In this document: in pieces, positions 39,278 through 51,100 of the stretch
How the letters are laid out: each line of letters opens with the position of its first letter
How positions within the stretch are numbered: position 1 is the stretch's first letter
Assembly (NCBI GenBank): GCA_021734785.1
Contig: JAIPIF010000003.1
Span: forward strand, 79,201-143,200
Source of the DNA: Candidatus Altimarinota bacterium
GTDB taxonomy: Bacteria > Patescibacteriota > Gracilibacteria > UBA4473
Direction of reading: 5' to 3'
DNA length: 64,000 nucleotides
The notes under the pieces: generated by a model
Seen by the model: only the letters and a program-made list of their open reading frames with translations
Told to the model about the DNA's origin: nothing
The model's database searches: none
Program-made: the position numbers and the translations under genes

Positions 39278-40045
39278 ATGAAAAAACTTCTCTTTCTGTC
39301 TCCGCTCTTTCTTTTTCTGCCGGCAATGACCTTTGCCGGACAGGATTTTTCTTGTCACCAGGACATTCTCCAACCCGCTGTCAGTCCGCGAGGAAACTGT
39401 CATGTGTTTGACACTCGCTGTCAGGTCCCTGATGACTGGAAACTCGTCCCCTCCTGTGAAGAAGTCCAGGATCGAAACTTTGGATCCCGCCCTGAAGATG
39501 TGACGGCACGTCGAACAAGTCAGAATTATTGGGACAAATACAAGGCTCGCGTTGAAGCGGAAAAAGCCGAGGAAGAAAAAGACCGACTCTATTTGTCTTC
39601 CTACAAAAAATTTGGTCGCGCCTCCATCGGTCGTGCCGGCCGAGATCGTGATCCACGCGGAGCGGTCGAAGATCGAAATCCTCGTCGTGCCACAACGCAA
39701 TCATACTACGGACCGAGCAAGTCTTTTGCGCTGCAAGATCCCCGACGAGAACAGGATGCTCCGGATGAGCTCGAAAATCGGGCAACTTCCCGCTGGCGCA
39801 CACGCCTGGCTATCGGCGCTGGTGCGGTCCGAGAAGGAAAACTCCAAGCCCGTCCCAAGTGGACCGTAGAGCAACGCAACCGACGAGAGCGCATGGAGGA
39901 CAAAGACATGCAGGGATGGAAAGAACGCATGGTCGAAGATCGCCGAGTAGAAGAAAAACCGTACGAATACGAGGGACTGAAACTTCGACGCATTTGGCGC
40001 CCAAGTTTTAGTGGAGATCTTGATCGAGCCTTGATTGAGGATTGA
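39278..40045 (+). CDS. Secreted charged protein with Cys-rich N-terminus
   Basis: A 255-residue protein with signal peptide (MKKLLFLSPLFLFLPAMTFA). The first 40 residues of the mature chain hold four Cys (FSCHQD, GNCHVFDTRCQVPDD, PSCEEV), suggesting disulfides. The rest is strongly charged, rich in Arg, Glu and Asp, with repeated RxxxR/DR patterns (RAGRDRDPRGAVEDRNPRRA). No family recognised. It closes the lepB-side rightward cluster and is followed by a terminator. Confidence 0.65.
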   Translation: MKKLLFLSPLFLFLPAMTFAGQDFSCHQDILQPAVSPRGNCHVFDTRCQVPDDWKLVPSCEEVQDRNFGSRPEDVTARRTSQNYWDKYKARVEAEKAEEEKDRLYLSSYKKFGRASIGRAGRDRDPRGAVEDRNPRRATTQSYYGPSKSFALQDPRREQDAPDELENRATSRWRTRLAIGAGAVREGKLQARPKWTVEQRNRRERMEDKDMQGWKERMVEDRRVEEKPYEYEGLKLRRIWRPSFSGDLDRALIED

Positions 40046-40076
40046 TCGAGAATGCAGCAAAAAATATCTCCAATCC

Positions 40077-40106
40077 CAAAAGCCCGGGGTGCCCTCCGGG
40101 CTTTTG
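40077..40106. terminator. Bidirectional terminator between the secreted-protein gene and the giant surface gene
   Basis: CAAAAGCCCGG/CCGGGCTTTTG stem of 11 bp with an 8-base loop, A/T runs on both sides. It serves the convergent genes ending at 40045 and 40160. Confidence 0.85.
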
Positions 40107-40159
40107 GTTTGTGGGGTTAAAAAGTACCGATTCTGCTGTGGGTCTTTTTTGGGGTCTCA

Positions 40160-42140
40160 CTACCGCTTGAAGCCGGCAGTGTCACTGGTGGTGATTTTTC
40201 CACCAGATCGGATACGGATGCGCTGGGGTGGTGTCCCATCGAAGTGCAATTTTGTGGTGCCCTGGAGTTTGAGGATCACACTGTCATCGATGATGATGTC
40301 TCCCGGCACAGAGTAGTTTTGGTCAAGGATTTCGCAGGTGCGCGGCAGCGTCCAGTCTCCAGATGCCGGCGGCGCACAGCGGTTGTAATTGATCGTGAAG
40401 ATGTACTCCGTGCCCCAGGTGCCCATACCGTTTTGGGGTCGCACGTGGAAGTACGCCACGCCATCAGTGATCGAAATGCCATCGACGTACGGCGTGGTGA
40501 CCGAGCTCTCCGTGCCAGTGATAGTCGGCGTGGAGGTCGTGTTGAGCTCGTAAAAGAAGGTATCGTCCGAGGTCGACTCCGGATCCGTCCAGCTGAACGA
40601 AATCTGGTCGTCCAGTCCCGTGGCGGGATACTGGAACCACGTGGCAGAAGTGAGACTCGTCCGGTCGGACAAACTCGCTCCTGCGTCCACGGCAACGATT
40701 TCGGGTGCGCCGTCGAGATCGACTTTGACATCGATGGAGCCGAGCGTGGAAACTCTGCCGACGTTGTCCCAGGTTTTGTACCGGAGCGTGTCGTCCGTAT
40801 TGGTCGTGACAGAAATCGTGGTGCCTGCGGTGCCACTGGCCGGATCACAGGCTGCGCCCCAGCAGTACTTGGTCGAGGCCACGCCGCTGCCGGTACCATC
40901 CCCCGGGGTCAGCGTGATCGTCTGCTCGGTCCCCACCCAGACGCCATCGTGGAGGTAGTCATCCGTGACAGTTGGGTCATCGTTATCAATCTTGACCCAC
41001 TCACCGGTCTGGCTGTATCCACTGCCATTTGCGACTCGATCGTACATGTAGGCCGTCACACCGTACTCTGCACTTGTCCCCGAACCCGTAACGACTTTCC
41101 ATTTCCCGGTGGCAGCAGTGGCAGGAGCGCCACAGCCTCCCACGGTGTCACAGACCGCTTCCTGAATGTCCAGATGCGCATCATCTTGGACAGAAGGATT
41201 TTCGGTGTAACTCGTAAAGACATTTCCGTAGCCAACATTCAAAGAATTTGCGGACGATTTAATATTGTCACTGCCATCCCAACCGCCCACATTGGCATTG
41301 TCTTTGGTAAATTCAAGATACTGAGTAGTCGTCCCAGAAATAGCATCTGTGTGTGTGAGCGACACATAAAATGTCTGCCCCGCCGTCACCCAGCAGTCGG
41401 ATCCATTTATGTATGTACAGCCTGAGAGCGAAACGGCATTGTAGGTCGGATTTGTTTTGTCGTATTTGAGGATAAAGACGCGTTCGGTCCCCCACACCCC
41501 AGCCCCTGTTTTGGGACGAACATGGAAGTAGCTCGTGCCCTCTGCAACCGTGATGTTGTCCACGTACGGATTGGATGTCGAGCTCTCGGTGCCATCGATG
41601 CTGTCCGCCGTAGCCGAAGCATTGAGCTCGTAGTAAAAAGTGTCATTTGATCCTGATGCAGGATCCGTCCAGCTGAAGGAAATCTGGTCATCCCCTCCCG
41701 TGTCGGGGTAACTTCCACTTACATTTCGTCGGAACCAGGCATCCGAGATCAGCTCCGTGCGGTCAGAGGAATCCGGCCCCGCATCCAGCGCCACGATGTC
41801 CGGCACGCCGGTGTCGAGTTTGGTGGTGTCGCTGCTGGTGAAGGTACTCGTCGTGCCCAGCGCGTCGGCCACGGTGTAGCGGAACTGGTAGCAATTGCCA
41901 CTCGTGCCGGTGAAGGTGTACTCGGTCGCCGCGGCCGTTTCAGAAACCGCAGTGTCGGTCCAGCTCCCGAAGCTCCCACAACTGCCGGCAGAAAGGGTGG
42001 CAGAACGATATTCGAGGAGATAATCGCCGGCCGTGGAAGACAATCCCGCCCCCGCATCCGCGCCCGGATCGACCACCACAGAAATGTCTGCCGTCGACTG
42101 GTACCCATCCGTGTGGGTCACCGATCCGCCCGCCGGGCCG
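40160..42140 (-). other. C-terminal Ig-like region of the giant protein
   Basis: Two related Ig-like modules share 'IVALDAG.DSSDRTELISDAWF' and 'TGTESSVTTPYVD' type wording, followed by a unique C-terminus (YSVPGDIIIDDSVILKLQGT...). The last 60 residues look like a small beta-helix cap. No LPxTG or por-type signal is visible. Confidence 0.65.
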
Positions 42141-45100
42141 GTGGTGTCGATCTGGTACGGCCCGCGGTGCACGGTCGCCGTGGCAGCGGCCCAGTTGCCA
42201 GCGTTGTCCACGGGGAGAATATTCAGGTACCAATTATTTCCATCTGCAAGCGCGGAGGAGGTGATGGTTTCAAGAGAATTTTCCAGATTCTTGCTTGGGC
42301 TGGAAATATCGCTCACCCCCTGCGTCCAGCTGGTGGCGTATCCGTCGAGACCCGTGGTGACGGTGGTGGAATCGACTTCTTCGACACGGATGTCATCCGT
42401 CCAGGTCGATCCATTTGGATAATTGTGAGGATACACAAGGACTCGCAGGTTTGTCGTGGTGGCGGTTCCCGTTTTTTCCACGTACGTCCAATCGGTCGTG
42501 CCGGTGATATTTGTCTCCACCAATCCAGCAAATGCTCCCTCGGTGGTGATGTAGTGATTCCCTGCTGTCAGATCACTCTTGATCCAACCGCTCACACGGT
42601 ACATCTTTCCCACTTCTACCGTCACATCTTGGAGAGCATATGGTTTTTCAATAGTTCCATCATGGATTCCCTTGAGTGAGAATGCTCCGCGTTTTACTTC
42701 ATCTGTTGCGGGATCATAAGGAGAATGAACACTCCATGAACTTTCTCCGTTTTCAAAGCTTCCATTTGCTAGCATATTCGAAACATTCCCCAGCTGATCG
42801 TACGCAGAGACAAAGAAGAAATAATCATCGCCCGCATCCACCGAGTCGGTAAACGAAACCGTCGGTGTGGTGTCCGTGCTCCACGTACTGGTGGCATCCC
42901 CCCCGAGGCCCGTCGGAGCGGCGGGGGCGGTGTCATCAGTGGCTCCCGCATCCGCGTACGAAACGCCCAATTGATTGAGCTTTCCTTCGTACCCAACCGC
43001 AGGAGTCGACACACTTCCTCCCAACGATGTGTAATCTAGACGAACACGACCATCGCCTCCTGCTCCTCCACAGTCATCTCCCAAAGATTTATTGTCACAA
43101 ACACTGGGGCCCCCCGCAGCCGAAAGGGTATCGACGGTAATGTTGGATGCCTGAAGCCATACCGTCCCACCAGCTCCTCCTCCTGGCCCCCCATCATAGA
43201 CCGGATCGGTCGAGTGTCCGTTTGCATTCACATTCGCATTCGAAATGGTATCCGCCGCGATGAAGACAATTCCGCCGCCGTGTCCACCACGCTGACAATA
43301 GTAGGTGCTGTCCAGCCCATCGAAAAGACCTTGATCACAACCAGAATCATCTGAGTCAGAACCTCCACCACCACCGCCACCAAAGAACATTTTTTCGAGA
43401 CTGGATGACCCGACCGTTCCGCCGCCAAGAGGATTACTGCACTGGGTGTTTCCTGTCTGGCAATCCTGTCCGGAAGTTGCATGTCCTCCTCCAGCAGCTC
43501 CATCGCCTCCATCGTTTACAGGAGTAGCGGATCCGCCACCACCAATTCCATTCGCCAGATAACGATCATCACAAACTGCCGTTTCTCCCTGTTTCCCCCA
43601 TCCAGTAATCCCTTCACCCTGTCCACCATCATCGACATTTCCTGGATTAAACACGGCTCCACCACGGAACCCGCGACCGTACGCACTGACCTCCCCTTGG
43701 ATATCCACATCGCCGGTGGCACGGAACGCCACAATTCCACCCTGTGCTCCATTCCAATGATCCGCCACGATGGAAGCCCCAGACTGCACCGTGACATCGG
43801 TGTAATTTGGCACGCGCACTACCTGCGCCACGGATGCCGTGTGATCTCCTGCCGGTGGATTTTCACCGGTGACAGGGTTCGTGATTTCTGGGTCAAAGTA
43901 GCAGTACTGATTGCGGGTTCCACCGCGGAGCGTGAGGGTGTTTCCATCCACGCTGGCCACATGCCGGAATTCGTACATACCCGCCGTACAATCGCTGTCT
44001 CCTTCTTGCATCTGGATGAGCAACACTTCATCTCCAGTATCAAACGCCGATCCATTCGCCACGGGGAGAGTCAGACTTCCGGCAGCGACATCCTGCGTGA
44101 GGTAGGTGGAATCATTCACCACTGTGTCCGCTGTACTGACTGTGAGTGATCCATCCACTCCAGTCCCCGGCGTGTATAATGGCAGTTTTTCGTACGTTCC
44201 GCCTGCGCTATCTGCCCGAGAAATTTCATGCTCAAGTCGCCCCGACTGCATGTCGTCGATGATTTCGGTCTGGGTGAGAGCACGAGAGTAGACGCGGACT
44301 TCGTCGATGTCTCCGTCGAAATAAATGTCGCTACTCCCCCCTCTCGCTCGTCTTCCGAGTACCAATTCGTCATCTGTGTTATAACCAGCGATTCCAGTAC
44401 TAGCAATAGTTTCGTCAATTCCATCGACGTATACTTTAACATCATTGGTCGTACTTGTGTACGTTACTGAAACATGATGCCAAGTATCGGTTGTCACTGC
44501 ACCAGATTTTGCCTGATACCCCATTCCGGCATCACGTTTTTGTATGAAAAATCCGAGGTCTTGACGATATCCGAGAATGTAATCGTTGTTAGCATCCACA
44601 TGTTTTCCCAGAATAAAACCATTCATCGTTCCAGAAACGGGTTTGGCCCATGCGGAGATCGTGACATCTCCCGTGATGTCCTGAGAAGTGTCGTCTGCAA
44701 TACTGATATAATCACTTGTCCCATTGAAGCTCATCGCTCCTCCATTCCCTGCTTTGCCGTCAACAAATGTCGCGCCACTGATCGTGCCGTCATTGTCAGA
44801 AGAACTCCAATCGTACGCCGTACTGCCCGAGCCTTCTTCGAAGGGCAGGTACAGCACCAGATCACTGTCCCCGGCGGAAAGTGAGAGATCCACTTCGTCA
44901 TTGGCATTGTCCGCCGTGGCGGTCACGTCGGAAGTCGGCGGCCCCGTCCGATCCTCCGTGATGTCACACACCGTGCTGCTCCAGGCAGACGTGTGGGCGG
45001 CGCCGGCGTCTTGCTTGCGCACGCGGTAACAGTACCGCTGATTGTCGGCAAGAGACGTGTGCGTGTACGACGCCGTGCTGCCCGTGTACACAGAAGCACT

Positions 45101-48100
45101 CGTGGGTGCCGTGGTTTCCAGCAAATATTCGTATCCCGCTGTCAGCGCCCCCGCCCAACTCAGAGAAATCTTGCCCGTCTCGGAATTCAACGACTGATCC
45201 GTCTGGGCTGTCACCTGCAGATTGGTCGGCGCAGCGAGTCCCGCACAGTCCCCCGTCGCGTCACAGTACTGATCGCCCTGACACTGGGCATCGGTCTCAC
45301 AGTCTTTCCACACGCCCGCATCACAGAAATCGTTGTCGCCATCGCTGTCCAGATCGGTGCTGGTGTCGCCATCGGAAACGTACGAGCCGACGGAAATGTC
45401 TGTCTGACAGGCCCCTGTCGGCATACAGAGATCGGTTCCGGCTGCGCCACAGATATTTCCAGTGGAGGTGTCACACGCCGACCAGCTCGGCGTGGCTGGA
45501 TTTTGGAAACAGTTTCCGCTGGAACACACCGCATTGGCATCACAATCGCCGTACCCGTTGCTGAGCTTGATTTCACAATTGCCGGAGGTACACGTCCCCG
45601 TACAGCTCGATGTGGTACAGGTGGGTCCGCCCTCCAGCACCGTGCCACCCACTGCCGCCGTACAGCAGGTCTGATCACAGCTGGAGTAGCCACAATCGCT
45701 GCCACACTTCTCATCGGCCACAGCTGATTGGGTCCAGGATGTCGTCTCAGCAGTAAGATCGGCACACTGTCCGGCCGTCTGCTCGTCACACTGCGTGGCG
45801 GCTCCACATTTGCTTTCACAGAGTCCGTCTCCCGTGCCGCCGGCGGTCTGCACCTCCGCATTACAAGAAACACACGCGCCCCCATCATCATCTTTTCCGG
45901 GATACGTCCCCGTCACAGCGCCCAGCGGACAACAGTCTGAGTCGGCGGTCGCCACGTACCCGGTCGGCACACAGAATGTCGCCGACGCATTACAACTTCC
46001 CTCGTTGTCATTGGGATCCTCTCCGGCGGTGTAATCCGCTCCTGCCGATTCTTCCGCCCCGACCTCCAGGTAGTAGGTTTTTTCTTCGGTAATGGCCGTG
46101 TCGAGCGTGGCCCAAGTGACACTGTCTTCAAAGTAATCCCCGTACGTGCCTTCGTTGGTGTCGATGCCGCTGTACGACTGACGGCCTGGATTGTAGTAAA
46201 TCGTACCCGGATACGTGCCGTCGGTGAAGTGCGATGTGTTCGTCACTGTGTCGTAGTCCCCGATGCGGATGGCGTGTCCCCCATCGGTGGAGGCCTGCGC
46301 TTCATCGGCCACCTCGACATTGACGGTGATGGTCGCGCCACTCTGGCTCATCGAACACGTCGCCAAGTACGGCCCCTGTGAGGTCAAACATTTCCAGGCG
46401 ACATCCTGATTGCTCGTGCCATTGCCCGCGTCAAAAAACACCGCCTGACTTTCACACGACGCCCCGTCATTTGGGGTGGGATGTCCCTCGCCGTACGGAT
46501 CTTCGCTGGCGGCGCCGTCACAGTCATCAGGAGTCTGGCCGGTGGCAATCTGTGTTTTCCAAATGTTGCTGCTGCCGTCGCTGTCACAGTACAGTCCCAC
46601 CCGTCGCACACAGCCGCTGTCATTGGTCGCGATGCCCCCCAGACTGGCCGAGCAGCCAAAGATGGCTCCGTCGATATTCAGGAATTGTCCCGTCGGATCG
46701 GTGGCCTCGTCGGCGACCACGTTTCCGTTGATACAGACGGGATTGCCCGCGCCGACATTTCCCCAGTCGTCATCGACTCCATCATCGCCACAGCACTGGC
46801 CGGCGAAGTACGCATTCGCACCGTACGTCGCCTCACAGGCGGGCTGACAGGAGCCGGTGTCCTGATCGTTACAGACGATCGTCGTCTCCGGCGTGACATC
46901 CGCAGCGGTGTTGCTTGCCTGATCGGAGACGCGGAAATTGATGTTGTACGTGGTTCCATCCGTGGCAGTTGTCGTGTCCCAGCTATAATCACAGTTTCCC
47001 GATGTCGCTCCCGCAGAGAAATCATCCGTCACCCCGGTCCCCGACCAGCTGGCGGAGCTCTCGTACACGGCGACTTCGCACGATCCATCGGTAAATCCAG
47101 CCGTGGCATCACTTACCGACGCCCCGAGCGACACGGTCCCCGACACCCAGCTGGCCACACCGTCGACGGTCACGGACGGAGATGTGGTGTCGATCTGGAA
47201 CGGCCCGCGGTGCACGGTGGAGGCCGAAGACAGCCAGTTGCCGGCGTTGTCCACGGGGAGAATGTTGAGGTACCAGTTGTTTGCATCAGCCAGAGAGGAG
47301 GACGTCAGTGTTTCGATCTGATCCTCCACGTTTTTGGTCGGACTGGTGATGTCCGTCGCGCCCTGCGTCCAGCTGATCGCGTACCCGTCGAGCCCGGTGG
47401 TGACGGTGTCGGAGGTGACACGTTCAATTCGCACATCATCGATCCAACGCGTTCCGATACAACTTTGATCGTAGCCCAGATAGAGGTTGTAATTTGTGAT
47501 CGCTCCGCGACTGCTCGGCAATGTTATCGAAACTGATGCCTGGTGCCATTCTCCATCGCTTGGAACATCCCCTCCCGTTGTTGTCACATTTGTTGCATCC
47601 GCAAAATACCAACGCGAGTGAAGATACTGATCACAGCCAGAGACCGTCGCTTCTTCTTTTATCCAGGCACTGAGTCGGTATGTTCCTCCTGGCTCAAACT
47701 GGTTGTAATCGGGATGCATCTCATACTCTACGCTATCGATAACTTTTAAGGAGTAACTTCCGGAATAAGATTCTGTGTTATCGAAACTGTACGTCCCGAA
47801 ACTCCCAGAAGAGTGATCGACTGCATCTTCAAATCCACCGTGCTCCACCATATTTGAAATATTCCCCAGCTGATCGTAGGCATTCACGAAGAAGTAGTAC
47901 GTGTCACCCGCATCGACCGCGTCGGTCCACGTGACGGTCGGTGTGTCATCCGTGCTCCAGGTACTGACGGCACTGCCCCCCAGGCCCGTCGGAGCGGCGG
48001 GGGCAGAAGTATCCGCGGCCGAGGTGTCGACCAGCGCCGTGTGCGAGGAGGATGTGTCCACGTCCGCACAGCAGCGGGCATAAAATCCGCTGGAAGTGCT

Positions 48101-51100
48101 CGCCGCCGTACACTGAATGTTTGTGCCGTAGCCATTTTTATCACCAGTCTGTGTCCAGTAGCTGTCGGTGTCACACGGAGAGAGCGTCCAGATTTGCTCC
48201 GCGTCGTATCCACAACCCGTACTGTCGGTTTCTTGATTGCTCATTTCTTCCAGGGTGCAAAGACGTGCCCCGGCGGCTTCACAGAAATCCACCGCTTCGG
48301 CGTACGTCACCGCCCCCGAACACGATCCGCCCAGACTGGCAGCATCAGATTCTCCACAGACTTCTGCCGAACCCTGTGAATTTTCAAAATCCCCAATCTC
48401 ACTACAGCTCAGTCGACTGCGCGTGTGCGCGTACGTCCCGCTGGCACTGGTCGAGTGAGACGGCAAAAACTCCGGTACCCCCGACTGCATGTCATCGATG
48501 ATCTCCTGCTGCGTGAGGGCACGGGAGTAGATGCGGACTTCGTCGATGTCTCCTGGAAAATAATTAGCTGGTGAATGAGTACCATCTGGATAAATACCAA
48601 TAGCACAATTATCTTGTGGTTGAAGGTCAACTCCATTCAAAGAGGAAATATCGACACTGTCGATAAAGATTCCGTCGATGTAAAGTGATAGATCTCCATC
48701 TCTGTCATAAGAAGCGGCTGCAAAGTGCCAGTTATTATCAAAATAAGAATTTCCAGCCCACACTCCGATGTGGCCAGTTTCTGCTATAAGGGCTCCAACA
48801 CCTTGACTTGTATTGGAAAAAAGGGCATATCGATGTCCAGATCCTGAAAAAGTTCTTCCTATAATCCCTGAAGTGCTTGTAGCGCTAGTTTTAAACCAAG
48901 CGGACAATGTGAGATCAGAAGTACCAATGTCCAAACTCGAATCATTTCCACAATCAATATAATCACTTGTCCCGTTGAAACTCATCGCCCCTCCATTTCC
49001 GGTGTCCCCCGTGGTGTACGTCGCGCCGGAGATCGTGCCGTCGTTGTCCCCCTGCGACCAATCGTACGCCACCGAACCGGTGCCCTCCTCGAAGGGCAGG
49101 TACAACACCAGATCATCATCGCCCTCCGCCCAGTCAATGCGCGCGGCATCCGGCTCCGCTCCGCGGAGGTAGATCCAGCCATTTCCCTGCGCCGTGCTGG
49201 AGCCGCTGGCTCCTGTCCAGTACGCCCCGTCGTCAACATTGTATCCGGAAATATTTCCACTCCAGCACGCGACGTACCACCAGGGATTTCCATAACTGCT
49301 GGCACAGTTGGCACTGCTGTGAGAATCGTTGTCGGCATCAATCGTGGTAAACGGACGATTATTGTGCGTGCTGTACAGCCCCGGCAATCCCGATCCCACG
49401 ACATCCAATTTTTGATCAGGGTTGCTCAGCTGCAGGGTGTAGTTATTCGCTTCGTCAAAGGAGAAATCCGCGTACATCCGCTGCTGGGCGGTGGCACTGG
49501 TCTCCGGCGCCCAGTCGATGCGGAGCTCATCCCCCAGGGTCTCCCACTGTGCCAGCCCGAGGAACTGGTCAAAGGCCGTCAGGTCCGTGCCGAGGGTTCC
49601 ATTGACGGAGGAAGTCGTGTACAGCGACTGATCCCACGTGAAACCTGAAGACGCCGTCCCGGCGGTATCTCGCGTGTTACTCCACACCAGCGTCCATCCC
49701 CCACCGTCGGTGGTCATGTCACAGTAGGCCTGGAAACCGCTGCCGGTGCCGAGCGGATCGATTGTGTACAGCCCGTCGCCGGTGGAATTTCCTTTGGCCA
49801 AAATCTCCGAACACGATCGCGGCAGTGGTGTGGTAAAAACTGGGCTGTCCGGACCAATCCGGTCGGCTGTGATCGCACACGCGGTCGTACTCCACGAGGA
49901 GTAGTGCGCGGGGGAGCTCTCGGTGTCCTGGATTCGGACACGAAAACAGTACCGCTGGTCGGCGGAAATGTCATCGTACGTGTACAAAGCCGGATCGCCG
50001 TAGTAGATCTGCTGCGCGGTGGGGCTGATTTCTTCCAGTTTGTACTCGTAATTTACCGGGGCATTGTCTGACCAGCTGATCGAGAGTTTCCCGAGCTCAG
50101 AATTCAAAGATTTATCCGTCTGCACGGTCACCGTCAAACCGGTCGGCTCCGTCAGGCCGGTACACTCGCCCGTCCCGTCACAGTACGATCCCAGCGGACA
50201 CTGCGCATCCGTGGAGCAATCTTTCCACGTACCACTGTCACAGAAATCATTGTCCCCGTCGCTGTCGAGGTCTGTGCTGATGTTGCCCGAGGAAACGTAC
50301 GTGCTTCCGTCGACCTGACATCCGCCCGACGGCACACACATGTCCCAGTCATTGGTGCCACAGATCGTACCATTGGTCGTGTCACAGGCGGAAATTGACG
50401 GCGTGACGGTATTGACCCAACAGTTGCCGCTGGCACACACCGCGTCCGCATCACAGTCTCCGTACCCGGTGTCGATTTTGATTTCACAGTTGCCAGCAGT
50501 ACACGTCCCCGTACAGCTGGTACCCGAGCAGGCCTGATTTTCCACGGTCGCCGTCGCCACCGCCGCGGTACAGCAGGTCTGATCACAGGAGGAATATCCA
50601 CAGCTGCCATCACATTTTTCATCGGCCACGGCGGTCTGCGACCAGCTGGTGGACTCGGTGGCAATGTCGGCACACTGTCCCGCTGTCTGCTCGTCACACT
50701 GCGTGGCGGCGCCACATTTGCTTTCACAGAGTCCGTCTCCCGTACCTCCCGCTGTCTGCACTTCCGCAGAACAAGCCACACACGCCCCCCCGTCGTCATC
50801 TTTTCCGGGATACGTCCCCGTCACGGCGCCCAGCGGACAACAGTCACTGTCGGCCGTCGCCACGTACCCCGTCGGCACACAGAGCGTGGCGGAGGTGGTA
50901 CAGCTTCCTTCATTGGAATTGGGATCCTCGCCCACGGGGAAGTTTGCCGCACTGGTACTTTCTTCCAGTCCGACCTCGAAGTAGTACGTTTTTTCCTCAG
51001 AAATGGGGTTGTCCAGACTCGCCCACGGTACGGTTTCCGAGAAAAAGTCTCCGTACGTGCCTTCATTGGCATCGACGCCGGAGTAACTTTGTCCCTCCGG

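Noticed and set aside
40244..41425. A 393-codon open frame on the plus strand within the giant gene, and many similar ones to 63.9 kb
   Set aside because: It is antisense to a continuous 7,945-codon frame with clear domain signatures. Its translation is Arg/Val/His-rich without any recognisable motif, as expected from the complement of a Thr/Ser/Asp-rich gene.
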